Shown here: in pieces, positions 9,466-21,080 of the stretch
How positions within the stretch are numbered: the first letter of the stretch is position 1
Layout: each line of letters begins with the position of its first letter
Assembly (NCBI GenBank): GCA_963920635.1
Contig: OY987301.1
Location: 55,434,560-55,498,559 of the forward strand
Reading direction: 5' to 3'
Origin: Pseudeuparius sepicola
Taxonomy: Eukaryota > Arthropoda > Insecta > Coleoptera > Anthribidae
Length of the DNA stretch: 64,000 nt
Made by a program: the position numbers and the translations under genes
The notes under the pieces: model-generated
Databases searched by the model: none
Told to the model about the DNA's origin: nothing
What the model saw: the letters and a program-made list of their open reading frames with translations, nothing else

Positions 9466-12102
9466 TTATTGAGTGATAGGTAGCGGACATAATTTTACCA
9501 GTGGTCTTTGGAAAGTTCCACTGGCGGTTTTTACAATCGCGACGCGTACCACACCATCTTTGCCGCTGGTTAACTCGATAATACGACCTAAGGGCCACTG
9601 ACAAGGAGGGGTATTCTCACTTTTAATAAGTACCAAACTTCCCAATATCGGGTTTTCTGAAGTATCAAGCCACTTATATCTTTGTTGAAGAGAATGAAGG
9701 TACTCCTTATGCCAGCGATCCCAAAAGTGGCGGTGCATTTGTTGCAAAAGTTGCCAACGCGATAAACGATTAATAGGCACAGTGGTCAAATCTGGAGCGG
9801 GTATACAAGATATGGGTTCGGTAGTCAAGAAATGACCGGGAGTTAGCGCGTTTACGTCTTCAATATCAGAACTGATAGGGTTCAACGGACGAGAATTGAG
9901 AACTGCTTCGATTAATGTTAAAACCGTGTAGAACTCTTCATACGTTAGGATCTGTTGACCAACGACGCGATATAAATGAGTCTTAACCGAACGAATACCA
10001 GCCTCCCAAAGGCCTCCAAAATGTGGCGCTGACGGGGGGTTGAAGTGCCATTGGATATTTTCTCTTGACGCGGCGGCCGCAAACATAATTTTTAGCTCTT
10101 TACTAGCTCCAACAAAATTAGTTCCGCAGTCGCTGTATAAATCATTGCACCGACCTCTTCGTGATATGAATCTTTGGAGAGCAGCTAAAAAAGCCTCAGT
10201 TGACAAACTACTAGCTAACTCAAGGTGAATCGCCTTAGTAGCAAAACATACGAATAGGCAAATATAGGCCTTAGTAGTCCTAGCTCCACGATGTCTATTC
10301 ATTGTGATAAGAAATGGTCCGCCAAAATCTACACCCGTATGACTAAAGGCTTTCAACTGGGACACGCGAGGAGATGGCAAGTCACCCATAGGAGGTTGGA
10401 ATGGCTTGGGGTCAGAACGCCAGCACGTCAAACACTTGTGAATAACAGAGGTAATAGCGCGTTTGGGCGAAAGAATCCAAACGGTTTGTGAAAGGAGAAA
10501 TAGTAAAGTGCGAAGACCGGCGTGCAAATACTTTTCGTGGTAGGATTTTATAAAAAGTGTAGTCAAATCACTAGCTTTCGGCAATAAAATCGGGTATTTT
10601 GCGGAATATGACAAGCTAGAATTTTTTAACCTCCCGCCCACTCGAATGATGCCTGAATTGTCAACAAACGCGTTGAGTTTGCGGAGCGGTTTCGAAAATC
10701 TATCTGCGCGTAAGTCTGACCCAAAATAGATAGATTGCGTGCGTTTTGCTAAAACAATGAAAGATTCATGTAGCTCAAAATACGTCAAAGGTCCAGACTT
10801 TTGATTAGTACGGGTTTTGAGGTTAAAAACAAATCGAAGAACGAAAGCGAGTATGCGTTGAATAGTAGAAAAGGACGAACAATCCTTTAAGAGCTTGTCG
10901 ACGAAATGATCGTTATCGGAAGCGACAAAAAACGATAACGTTTGCTCCTCTTCAACACCTAGAATAGGGTCCGAGGTAGGCAAATTTGACCAACAACTTT
11001 CTTGTTTATACAAAAAAGGAGGGCCTTGGAACCAGTGATTTGCACTGACTAGTTCTGAAGGAAACAGACCCCTCGAAGCTACGTCGGCAGGATTATTTTT
11101 TGAATCAACATGCAACCAATATGCAGGCGCAAGTTTATCTTGAATATAGGAAACCCTATTTGACACAAAAGTCTTCCATCGGTGTGGAGAAGAATTAAGC
11201 CAACAAAGGACGATTTGCGAGTCAGACCACGCAAAAATACGAGATATTGTTAAACTCTTGTTGATAAGACAAATAAGATGCGACATAAGTTTGGCGAGGA
11301 GAACGGCGGCACAAAGTTCGAGTCGGGGAATCGTCAGCCTTTTTAAGGGCGAGACTTTAGTTTTGGAAGCGATAAAATGTAGAATAACGTGACCATCGGG
11401 AAGTTGACACTTCAAGTAAACCACTGCAGCGTACCCTTTCTCAGAGGAATCACAAAACCCATGTAGCTCGTAAGTTGACTCAGAAACGACAGGTACAACC
11501 TTTCTCGGAATCTTAATTTTCGATAACATGGGAAGTTCACACTTGTAACGCATCCAAATTTGTAAAATCTCTTCAGGCGGGGTTTGATCCCAGCCAATGC
11601 CACAAACCCACAATTTTTGAATTAAAACTTTAGTGAAAAAAGTAACAGGCGACAAGAAGCCTAGAGGGTCAAAAACCCGGGCCAGCTCTGAGAGCATAGA
11701 GCGCTTTGTGCATGACCTTTCGAGTGGAACAACGTTAAAATGAAAACAATCGTGAGTCGGACTCCATTGCAAACCTAAAACCTTTAAGGGCGTACCGGGT
11801 TCGTCAAAATCAAGTGGATTTTTTGACAAAAACTCGGAAAGAAGATCACCTAATAAAAGTGGGTTATTGCTACTCCACTTTCGGAGTTCAAAACCTCCTT
11901 TTGAAAACAGCGAAATGAGCTCATTCTTAAGCAAATTAGCTTCTTCTAGAGTAGAGGCCCCGGTGACCACATCATCAACATAAGTATGTTGCATGATGGC
12001 ACGAGAGGCTAAGGGGAAGTTGTTCCCATCGTCAGCAACCAATTGCTGAAGAGTGCGAAGTGCCAAAAAAGGCGAAGGAGTGAGTCCATACACGAGGGTC
12101 AC
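9466..12102 (-). pseudogene. BEL/Pao Pol: reverse transcriptase end, RNase H, integrase
   Basis: 878 codons. It opens in the palm of the reverse transcriptase, with active site YVDD at residues 41-44. RNase H follows (HGFCDSS near 210, PRLELCAA near 262, AWSDSQ near 290). Integrase comes next: a zinc-binding H-H-C-C region (about 520-560), then the DDE core with TGVDFGGPF, YSDCGTNF and PHFGGLWEAGIRS carrying D, D and E. The C-terminus has the WxxWxKEYL...LQQRxKW block of the BEL/Pao tail domain. The same frame continues upstream in 12106-12912 across a single TAG. The protein would copy and integrate the element in the nucleus. The frame itself is intact, but the first half of the reverse transcriptase lies beyond the stop. 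Confidence 0.9.
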
Positions 12103-12105
12103 AAG

Positions 12106-12912
12106 CTAAAAATCTTGAAGGGGTTGATCTGGAGAAAACCTCCATATTATGCGTTGATAGCGATGTTGCGATGGAGTAACTAAAATGTTGCGATACATCA
12201 TACGAATGTCGGCACACAAAACGTATGGATAAAAGCGAAATTGAATCAAAATATCTACTATCTCTTTTTGAAGTTTTGGACCAACATGCAAGTTTTCGTT
12301 TAACGATGTTTGACGAGGAAGTTTTGCACTTCCATTAAACACAACACGGAGTTTGGTAGAGCTTGCGTGTGGTTTCAAAACACAGTGGTGCGGTATATAA
12401 AAAGAGTCTGCAGAAATAACAGAGTCATTCACTGCGGACATATGTCCTAATTCAAGGTACTCCTTCATAAACTCACAGTACTGAGCGTATAAAGTTGGCG
12501 TTTTTAACAATCTGCGTTCTAAAGAAAGAAACCTTTGCACGGCGAGCTCGCGTATACCGGGGAAGGTCGGTAAGTCGTGGCGAAATGGGAGCGATACAAC
12601 AAATTTGCCATCATTTTCTCGAGTGTAGGTTTGTAAAAAATGCTCTTCGCAAACCTTATGGTCAGGCGATATGGCTCTTACAGAGGGGACTGACTCTACT
12701 TCCCAAAAAAATTTTATAGTCTCATCAAGACTGGAATCTAGCGCATGACAAAAAAATGAAGATACAACAACTGGCGATTTTAAATTGGAATATTTAAACT
12801 TCCCCATAGGAACATATCCAAATATGGTGTTCAAAACGTCGGGTTCCCCCTCCTTTCCTTGAATGCAACCGTCTAATCTAATTTTTGTATAGACATCAGC
12901 GCCGAGTAACAC
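12106..12912 (-). pseudogene. BEL/Pao Pol: first half of reverse transcriptase
   Basis: 268 codons beginning LLGADVY, the block that usually links protease to reverse transcriptase in this group. It contains the family's N-terminal segment, the fingers, and a palm DIRMMYRNILV whose first catalytic aspartate is kept. It ends IWRFSPDQPLQDF-stop; the TAG stands where the family often has a glutamine-type codon, and the frame reopens at once into 9466-12102. It overlaps 12896-14122 in another frame: a one-base shift near 12905 cuts it off from gag-protease. Confidence 0.88.
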
Positions 12913-14122
12913 CTGGCGAAGAGAAATGCGGATCAGCTAGTGGCAAACTTTTAATATGCGACCAGGATACAATCGGGAGATTATTTAAAGGCAATTTTTC
13001 ACAAATTTTCGGCAAAATAATAGCGTCTGTGCATAACAAAGGGTTTACTTTTCCTATCGGTCGAAATGAAAGAGTGACAGTGCCTCGATTACTTCGAGAA
13101 GTCATGTCGCCAAGTCCCCGTATTTCGTAACTACCGTAGTGTCTAGGCAAACCTAAAATATTACAAGCCTTTTGCGAAATGCATGACGTCATACTTCCTG
13201 GATCAAGAAGGCAGCGCATTATCTTAAAATTTCCACGATTGTCTAACATTTCAACTAATGCAGTTCCTAGAACAACGGAGGTGTTTCTTGAAACCAAGCT
13301 AGAACCGGCAAAGAATTGATGTGTCTGCCTTTGTGATTCTCTTGTAGTCACAATATTTTGCGGATTATTATTGTTTGTACTTTGGTTACCGGACACCGTG
13401 TTTGACGTCGAAGCGGAAGTGTTATTGTCATGCGTTTGACTAGGTTTACTAGGCGAAAAATGAAGGAGCGTATGATGTCTCTGACTACATTTTCGACAGG
13501 AAATAAGCGACTTACAATTTTGCGTGGAATGCATACTACTCAAACAATTAAGACAGAGATGAGCGGCTTTGCAAGTTTGGTATCTGTCACGAGGCGATTT
13601 TGCTAAAAAGGATTGACAATTGTATAAAAGATGCGCATCATTGCACAATACACAGAGCGGCGAGTTATTGTTGTTGCCAGTACTAGCTTGGTTTGTAAAA
13701 AACGAAGCAGTATGACGTGAAGTGGATTGCGCAAAAGAATTAGCGGATTTTTTACTGTGAGGTAAAGGCAAGGTAAACGATAGCGATTCATAAGTTTTGC
13801 AACATTTTTCTAAAAAGTCGAAAAACTGTTGGTAATGCGGAATGTCAGTGGAATCTGGCAACAACTCAAATTTCGTAATCAAGTCATCATCTACCTTTTC
13901 TATTAGCATGTTCACTAATATGAAATCCCACGATTCTACAGGAAAATCTAAGTGTTTTAATGAAGCAAGGTTTTGAGCAAAAGTATCCAATAAATTCCTA
14001 AGAGACCCAGGTTGATCTCTAAGGGCTTTTGGAGCTGTTTTTAAAGCATTCCAATGACAATGAGATGGCAGCAACGGCTTCTTGTCGGGAACACTCTCGC
14101 GCTTGGCGTGACACACCACCAA
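12896..14122 (-). pseudogene. BEL/Pao Gag-protease, N-terminus replaced by LTR sequence
   Basis: 408 codons. The first ~20 residues are antisense-read LTR, an accident of the deletion joint at 14059/14060. From residue ~22 it is true Gag (WNALKTAPKALRDQPGSL...), with the DUF1759-type capsid region to about 115, then zinc knuckles (CxxC/CxxxH patterns around 150-215), a low-complexity S/T/N linker (about 225-265), and the retropepsin-like DUF1758 domain (about 270-390). The protease motif reads LLDPGS; the family norm is DSG or DTG, so the P next to the catalytic D may impair it. The frame ends shortly after a one-base shift that separates it from Pol. Confidence 0.85.
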
Positions 14123-14502
14123 GAAATATAACTGTTTTCGGACAACAAAAGGAGTCGACGGTTTTCCTTTTCGTGCGGAGATGGAATTATTCCCGAAAAG
14201 TAGAAACTCTTAAGGGATGCGGCGGTTTTTTGCGGTTTCGTTAGGAATTCGATGCGTCCATGTGCACGGCTAACAACGGACACACCCACGTTGTCTCACA
14301 TCCCGGACAATGAGAACCTCGGATGCGCGCGCGTAGACATTTAGGCGCCTTCCAAATATCCTTTTATATGCGCGTGGTTTATTTGAATTCAAAAATGAAT
14401 CAACAGGCAATATACGCACTATTTGGGAATACTTTTATCTTAAATTTAATAAGAAATTAAATCAACTAATTTAATTAAATGAAATGTAAGCTATTCTGAA
14501 CA
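14060..14502 (-). repeat. 5' LTR of BEL/Pao element, truncated
   Basis: 443 bp, matching 8892-9334 with one difference seen (G at 14286 against A at the equivalent position near 9122). The 191 bp corresponding to 8701-8891, the downstream end in transcription order, are missing. Confidence 0.88.
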
Positions 14503-15125
14503 GGTAATGTAACTGTAATTATTTCTAAAGAACAGTATATGACATTGGCTAATGTTTTATTATCTGATGGACATTTTTATAAGAAAGTTAACAGGGATCC
14601 AACTTTATCAACACAAAATTGTACAAATCAACTAATTAAAAATTTAGTTAGAGATAACATGATTGATGCTAATTTTGCTAAAAAAACTTGTGACTTATAA
14701 CTCTACATGCCCAAAATTTTACGGTTTACCCAATATACATAAACCTAATTTATCTCTTAGACCTATAATTTCCTGCATTGAATCACCTAATAATAAAATC
14801 ACCGACTTAATATGTGATATTACTATATTAAAGATTCTTTTGAATTTGCAGAATTTATTAATAACAAACAAATCCCTAATTATCATGTTCTTATTAGTCT
14901 TGATGTTAAATCTCTTTTCACTAACATTCCAATAAATTTAATTGTTAACAGTATTAACAAACATTGGGACAATATTGAAGATAATTGTACAATCAACAAA
15001 GAAAAATTTATTGATATTTTGAATTTTATTTTGAACTCTAACCATTTTTCTTTTAACAATCAATATTACAAACATATTTTTGGTACACCTATGGGTAACT
15101 CAATTTCTCCTATTATTGTTGTTTA
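14503..15125 (+). pseudogene. Penelope-like reverse transcriptase, central part
   Basis: Continues 8271-8700. Visible blocks with frame changes between them are VTVIISKEQYM, CPKFYGLPNIHKP (the FYGLPKIHK motif of Penelope-type enzymes), LRPIISCIESP, ISLDVKSLFTNIP (catalytic aspartate in LDVxSLFT) and GTPMGNSISPI. The YxDD region and everything to the linker are deleted. In a working copy this domain reverse-transcribes RNA at a nick made by the endonuclease. Confidence 0.78.
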
Positions 15126-15472
15126 TTCAATACCTTGTAACAACTAATAATTCATATACCTATTGGTCAAACATCACAAAATTTAAAAATAGAATTTCAG
15201 GACATAAAAGTGATGTCAAATTACAAAAAACTACTACTGCTTTAAGTGAACATGCTTTTATAACAGGTCATCATTTTAAATTTGACAATGTTTCAATATT
15301 ACATAGGGAAAAAAATCTTAATAAAAGGTTATTTCTTGAAATGGTTGAAATTAATAATGATAACAAGTCGATTAATAAAAAAACAGACATCAAAGATTTA
15401 AGTTCCATATACTGTTTTATTTTATCTTTAAATAATTCTAATAACAATACATCTATTAATATTTCATTGTAA
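15126..15472 (+). pseudogene. GIY-YIG endonuclease end of Penelope-like element, right copy
   Basis: Readable as the last 115 or so codons of the frame 15080-15472. It begins YSIPCNN (one of the cysteine pair), but the second cysteine and the YIG have been damaged (YWSN instead of YIGQ). NRISGHKSDV and LSEHAFITGHHF blocks follow, ending at TAA 15470-15472. Nearly the same protein is readable in reverse at 7826-8225. Confidence 0.75.
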
Positions 15473-15858
15473 CTCTTACATCTTATACCTAATAATTATA
15501 TAAAAATTTGGATTTCCAGAATGTTGTAACATAACCTTATATCAACTAAGGTTATTTCTAACCTTGTATCACACCAAGTTTTCTGACACTTTTTGATGAT
15601 AACCTAAAAAACCTTTTTTCTTATTATAAATTTATCTTTTGGTTTTTGAAACTAAATTACCTTATTAACAAAAAACAATTACAAACAAAATTGACGGTGT
15701 AAATTTTCACACGAAATTATGTAAAAACCTTTTTCTGGCCCTTTTAAACCTAAAATCTATCTGGTTTTAATATTGGTAAAAAACTTCAACATAATTGTGA
15801 GTAAAATTTTTTCAACCTTTTCTCAATATTTTCTAATAATTAAAAAAAAAAAAATCTA

Positions 15859-15896
15859 GCCCTGATGAAGGTCACGAAGTAGACCGAAAGCTTGGT
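15859..15896 (+). ncRNA. Hammerhead ribozyme candidate, right arm of Penelope-like element
   Basis: Plus-strand twin of 7407-7444: GCC / CTGATGA / A / GGTC...GACC / GAAA / GCT-T / GGT. All core bases are kept. Predicted cleavage is after 15893. It lies about 390 bp downstream of the endonuclease stop, the expected place in the element's 3' terminal repeat. Confidence 0.72.
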
Positions 15897-16139
15897 AATT
15901 TAAAAAGAAGTTAATATATACCTTTCTGGCTGCAAAACTCGTTATTTTATCTACTAAGTAAAACTACACAGCCGTAAACTAGCTATTTATTATAATTTTT
16001 TTACAAGTACCTATAGTTAAGTCCATCCGTGGACACACTGTATATAAAAATATCTTTCTCTTATAATATCACGAAAATAAAATAAAAAAAAGTTCTCTTT
16101 GGTAACTTAAACAAAAAAAAAAAACTAACATCACAAATA

Positions 16140-16760
16140 AATCACAGCATATTTTTATACATTTTGATTGTTTTTTAAAATATTAATAATTTGGTCATTG
16201 TCCAGAGTGTCCGTTATAATTATTTTTAAAGGAATTCGAGATTTTTTTAATTTCAATTTTGAAAAAACAGTTTCGCATTTGACCTGGGTCACTGATAATG
16301 TTAAAAAGAATTTATAAATTAAGTACAAATTTACAAAAGCCGAAGAATGCATGTTCAACATTTTAAGTATTAAGTAACAACACACCAGACAAGTTGAACA
16401 TGAAGAACTTGAAGAAGCTTCTAACTTATTTTGACAATTTATATTTAAATCTTTCACAGAGCCGGAAAATATTACGGAAAAAAATTTAATTCTGAAATTA
16501 GTTCATTTTTATCCATATCTAGTATATTACAAATAGGTAGTTACAAAAGCTTCTTTGCGGGTTAAGAGATCCTCTCTTTTGCAAGGAAAATATTTTGGGT
16601 CAAAGAACTGAAAATCTTTATAATGTTTTTCATTGTTGTAAAATCTGTTTAAAATGCTTTGAGAAATTTGATTTATAATAGTTTTGTATGTTTCTTCTTC
16701 AAACTTTTTGTGTAAATTAGCAAAGACATAATGCTCTGACATTTCTCGGGGCAATTTCTT
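16140..16760 (-). pseudogene. hAT transposase, C-terminal part
   Basis: Two minus-strand frames, 16527-16754 and 16155-16457. The first carries a stretch with FDPKYFP, like the segment before the dimerisation domain in ZMYM1-like hAT proteins. The second carries the hATC dimerisation core FFLTLSVTQVKCETVFSKLK (family form LPVTQxxCERxFSxLK). The amino half, including the DDE core and any zinc finger, is absent. It lies inside the 8-bp-flanked hAT element, on the strand and side expected. Confidence 0.78.
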
Positions 16761-17056
16761 TTTTAGGTTATCTCTGAATTCTCAACTCTGAGAAAGGAGT
16801 GGGGGCGTGGGGAACGAGATTTTCTGAGCTAGTTTCGGGCCGAGAGCTACGCGTAAATAGCCCCTAGGTAGGGAGGTTCCGCACTACCTAAGTAAGGGAG
16901 ATCTGTTTAAGTCGGCACGTAGTTTTTAGTCTTCGTTGCGCAGCATGGAGCGCGGCCTTCGTACGAAGGGGCGCTCGAGGCCCAGGGCCCCTACAGGGGG
17001 GGCCCCGCGGGGAATTCCCCGGTACCCCACCTGCGCAGTCCGGCCCTGGATTCCAC

Positions 17057-17964
17057 AACACACTTGACTCGCCAGATGCCTTTAAAATTCCTATTTAGCT
17101 CATCTTTCGAACCTTGTAGCATGGAACTCCCTGTTAGTAGATGAGGCCTCAAGGGGAAACCGCATAAAAACGCGCCGGGAGCTCTACTTCAGCGGTGGTG
17201 TGAAAACGGGCTCGAGTACATATGAAAGACATAGTAGTAATGATAAAATTTTCTGTAGTCATATTTCCAGTCCTTATAGCCAGGTTTTTGTAAGAAAAAT
17301 CTGCTTTGCATGTAACATTTTTCTATGGCCGATGTATTTCAAGATATTTTTAAAACTTTATAAAAGTATTTCTCCTAAAAAAACTAATTTACTTGAACTA
17401 TTTTCGTAGAAAACAATTAGCTAACAAATATGGATTTATTTCCATTTAAGGAAAAAACTGAACATTTTTTATAAAGCAAACATAATTTTGTTAAAGGACA
17501 GTTTTTATCTAAAGTGGTTAAAAAAATATCCAATTTTAATTATTACATTCGGCAATGAAAAGTCAAAACAAAAAAAGTGGACAATTATTTTCTTATTTTT
17601 ATAGATCGCTATAATATTTTAACTGAGGAGTTTTATTTCTTACTGAAATTATAAAGTTTAGATTGTTACAATATGGTGCAAATGTCTAATTTTGAAGCTT
17701 GATCTAGTATGATGTTGTATTAAGAAATTGATATTGACGGCCCTGCTCTTTCGTTTTTGAAGTGATATTTATTATGTATCGATTTTTTCCCATCGATATT
17801 TATTTGAGCCATAAAACAATTTATAAATTTAAATCCTTATAAATGTAAACCCAGTGAATGGATTCAACCGACCACATCAGGATTTCAAAAAGACATAAGT
17901 ATGTTTTTTTTTGTAAAACATTATTCTGTTTTAAGAATTAAAAAAGATAAAATTAAAAATCAAA
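17057..17964. other. Non-coding stretch; first 80 bp continue the interrupted repeat
   Basis: 17057-17130 (ACACACTTGACTCGCC...) continues the dispersed repeat at 5714-6368. The rest is AT-rich with no recognised coding; the open frame 17200-17409 has no domain. Confidence 0.4.
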
Positions 17965-18290
17965 TAAGGTTTAGATAATTGAATTTTTGAACTAAGTCAC
18001 TTAATTCCATTTGTTCGTGTCCCTTTTAAAGGTAGGTACAGTTGGAGCGCTTTGTCCTTGTTTTCTTTAGGACAACACAACAAATGTTAAAGTTCCTTCG
18101 AAAATTATAATTTCAATAAATTTTAAATATTTGTAACTAAAAACTAAACAAATTATTTATCTTGCTTACTTTTTATAAATATAAATAGATACCAGGGTCT
18201 AATAACGTTGAAAAAGGCTTGACATTGTAGGTAGAATAATGATGAGTTGGGCCTGTATAAGCGGTCAAACAAATAATCGTTTAAGCCTAA
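17965..18290. repeat. Direct repeat, copy 1
   Basis: Contains GAATTTTTG(A/C)ACTAA, CAACAAATGTTA, AAGTTCCTTCG and ends GGCTTGACATTGTAGGTAGAATA...TGTATAAGCGGTCAAACAAAT. The whole order recurs at 18585-18905 and its last part at 22305-22370. Confidence 0.65.
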
Positions 18291-18584
18291 GTGCCAAAAC
18301 GCCCATATTTTCGTAACTGGTTAAGAAAAATCATAAAATCAAAACAATCAAATGTATGGAATGCGTTGTCATTATGATAATCTAGTTCCAAATACGTAAT
18401 CACCGATTTCAAAAGCCTTATACCAGGTATCATAAAACTTGGCTAAATTTTCAATTTGACGTCCGTCAAATTGGATCCGCCATTTCGAATTTCTAATTCC
18501 AAATTCGCAATCAGTGATCCCAAAAACCGCCTTGTTCCATGTATAAAAAAAATAAAAACCAAATACGGTTTTAAATTACCTATT

Positions 18585-18905
18585 GAATTTTTGCACTAAA
18601 CTACTACTTAATTCCTTTTTTCCGTATCTCTTTTAAGGCTACTACTGGGATACTTTGTTTTTATTTTCTTTAGAAAAATACAACAAATGTTAGAAGTTCC
18701 TTCGGGAGTTAATTTCATTACATTCTAAATATTGATTACCAAACACAAAACAAATTTTCTGTTTCTTGCTTATATTTGTTTCTAATTTTCAAATGTATCT
18801 AATTGAAAAAATAAAGGTGAAAACGTTATTAGTCCCGGGTCCAAAATGGCTTGACTTTCCAAGTAGAATATGTGGGAATTGGATTTGTATAAGCGGTTTT
18901 AAGAA
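18585..18905. repeat. Direct repeat, copy 2
   Basis: Diverged copy of 17965-18290, about 615 bp downstream in the same orientation. It ends GGCTTGACTTTCCAAGTAGAATATG...TGTATAAGCGG. Non-coding. Confidence 0.65.
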
Positions 18906-20274
18906 GAAAATAAAAAAGTAATTACTAATTAAAAATTTCAAATTAGGTTTATATTTGTCCTTATCTCTTTCAAATGTATAGTGCATCTGAGATAATTATT
19001 AAACTTTTGTATCAATAGGGTCCCATTAAGCCATACAAGTTATTCAACCAATTTCACGTTTACTGATTGCTCAATTTTTAGAGACAAGTTCCAATTTAAT
19101 TTTTCTACCGATTTCTAGTCAAACTCAAAGGAAAAGTCCCTTTCATCAGAAACACTTGTATTGAAACACCAAAATATGTAGATCAATAGGTTAGCGTTTG
19201 AATTCTCAGATCACAGAGTACTAGTAGGTATTTCATAAAATTATTTTCGGAAAAAAACGTGAATTTTACTGTTCATAATTTTAGTATCACTTTTCTTAGC
19301 ATCTAATATCTCAAACTATTATTCTACACAAAGTTTTATCTTGAAACCTATGGGATTAAAAGTGTAGAATTTCAACAAAAATAAATCGTAAAATGATTTG
19401 ATGAATTGATGATTTGATGCCATTTTCACTATTCAAATCTTAGTATAAAAGAATATCCTAATCACGAGTATCCCCCACTAAAATCGTCACTAAAAAATCT
19501 CTAGCCCTAAAATCTGAAAATAGGTAGGTATATCCAATCCTCAGGTCAGAACTCGTTTGGTACCCGATCGATAATCTGAACGTTGATTTCTCAGTATTTC
19601 ATTGCTTCCAGCTACAGTCACAAAAAATCCATTCCTGTACAAAAGTTAAAATTTCTCGCATAAACTGATCAAAGCATATTCGAAAAATTCCTTTATTTTC
19701 ACCAATCAAATCTTAGTAACACTTGTGTATGTCTTGGCTCACATATTCCTAATAATAGGTTACCGATAATGAAAATCTGAGAAAAAATCGCGTGGAAATT
19801 TTTGCCACAAATGGTCCCCAGTATAATCGACTTCTACCTACGAGCAAGAACCTTGACTACCCGATGGCAATCAATAGGTTACCGAGAATGAAAATCTGAA
19901 AAAAGTCCCTTGGAAATTTGGTTAGAAATGTTCCCCCGACCCCCAGTATAATGTCTATTCCTATCCTATTGAAAATATCTCTGGTGCTTTTTTCAAACTG
20001 TCCAATTCAAAACCGGGAAATTGTGGTCGAATGCTATCCCAGTTCTGTCGACCCTAGCCACATGTGTAATTGTCACCTCGGCACAATTATTCGGTTTTCT
20101 CAAGTTTGGGAAAATTACAGAAAGTTCTTAGTACTTGCTGGGGAGTTTTCCTGAAAACTGACCTCTGAAGAAAGTCGCGGAAAATTTTTGGAAAAATTCG
20201 CAGACGGTTAGTCACGTTTTTACCCATTTATAGGCGCATAAGGATTAACATGGGAAAAATGTCCTCGTCCTCTC
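18906..20274. other. Non-coding stretch, nothing recognised
   Basis: A short motif recurs (AATAGGTTACCGA(T/G)AATGAAAATCTGA at about 19755 and 19872), suggesting local duplication. No gene or element end is visible. Confidence 0.4.
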
Positions 20275-20807
20275 ATAGCCTATCTACTAAGCCATATACG
20301 TTAAGGTAATTGCTTGTCACGAGAAATTTTCATAAAAGTAGGTACCAATTAATTTTATTGGACGGTGATTGGTTGACAAGCAAGTACTTGCCAAAGTATG
20401 TATTTTCTATACAATTCGCCCGACAAGCTTTTTGATTTCAAAAGCGCATGTCGCAATTTAGCATTGAATTACCTTAACGAAAAGCTAAACGTATTTTATT
20501 CGTTTTACTACATGGCTTAAATAAAAGCTTGTTTTTAAAAAGTTCCTTTTTTTATTTTGTGCCTTTTAGTAAATATTTGGTTCCCATGTCACGAGGGTGG
20601 TAAAGAAATTTAGTCCATCATCTTGGGTATCCGCCATATTGGATTTAATATGACGTCACCCACCGTTTCGTTTTCTACTCGTGAAACCCTTTCTTCTGAT
20701 ACCCATCTCAAGGAGCCTGTGAAGAAATAAGTAATCTGCTATTTTGGGGCGGCCGCCATCTTGGATTTAGTATGAGGTCGCTGACCTTGTCGTTTTCTAT
20801 AATAATA

Positions 20808-20847
<40 letters not shown>

Positions 20848-21080
20848 TCTCACCCTCACAATACTCCAAACTAGGAGTACCCCAGAAGCAACCACATGCT
20901 TGTGCGGGGAACCCTTGCATTTGATAATCATGTCGAGGAGGTGGTGAAGAAATATGTAATCCGCCATCTTTGAGCGGAGGACATTTTGAATAAATTACAA
21001 TACTGAGTATACATACTAGATTGCATTGTCACCAGAACCAAATGTGCGTGTGCAAAATTTCAGCTCAATGGGTTAGGTGG
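20275..21080. repeat. Dispersed repeat family, copy 1
   Basis: The first part (to about 20545) is a foldback: GTTAAGGTAATT near 20303 faces AATTACCTTAAC near 20467, and the outer arms carry AAGCC/GGCTT. The second part (20546-20995) has repeated CCGCCAT-TTGG...GGATTTA-TATGA modules. The same order occurs at 58377-59070. Confidence 0.6.
20801..20846. repeat. AAT microsatellite
   Basis: About 45 bp of (AAT)n, followed by TCTCACCCTCACA; a similar tail follows AAT-rich sequence at 6530-6560 in the hAT. Confidence 0.85.

Larger units (their letters stand above)
8701..14502 (-). mobile_element. BEL/Pao LTR retrotransposon
   Basis: Minus-strand element flanked by the 5-bp duplication GGTAA (8696-8700, 14503-14507). 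LTR termini are TGTT...AACA. Gene order on the minus strand is gag, protease, reverse transcriptase, RNase H, integrase, as in BEL/Pao. The two LTRs differ at one base over the 443 bp they share (as far as I can read), so insertion was recent. The 5' end is deleted: the 5' LTR lacks its last 191 bp, and the primer-binding site and gag start are gone, joined at 14059/14060. Pol also carries a frameshift and a stop. The copy is not autonomous. Confidence 0.9.
7341..15963 (+). mobile_element. Penelope-like retroelement with inverted 3' copies, split by BEL/Pao
   Basis: The outer ends are inverted copies (TTTACTTAGTAGATAAAATAACG at 7341, reversed at 15963). Each arm holds a GIY-YIG endonuclease coding end, a 3' non-coding part and a hammerhead. 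Between them, on the plus strand, is the reverse transcriptase, interrupted at 8701-14502 by a BEL/Pao element. Such inverted and truncated dimers are usual for Penelope-like elements. The right copy lacks the C-terminal part of the reverse transcriptase and the linker: the palm motif GTPMGNSISPI runs almost straight into the endonuclease at about 15115. Confidence 0.85.
6369..17048 (-). mobile_element. hAT transposon carrying nested insertions
   Basis: Terminal inverted repeats CAGGGCCGGACTG (6369) and CAGTCCGGCCCTG (ends 17048), flanked by the perfect 8-bp duplication GATTCCAC (6361-6368 and 17049-17056). Both the 8-bp duplication and the CAGGG termini are hAT hallmarks. The transposase remnant (16155-16760) is on the minus strand. 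The right subterminal region is GC-rich (16800-17045), unlike the AT-rich left one. The element is about 10.7 kb only because a Penelope-like element (7341-15963) has inserted into it. A related empty site is present at 48090-48150. Confidence 0.88.

Noticed and set aside
10040..10491. Plus-strand frames in the BEL/Pao region
   Set aside because: Shadows of the integrase frame on the minus strand.
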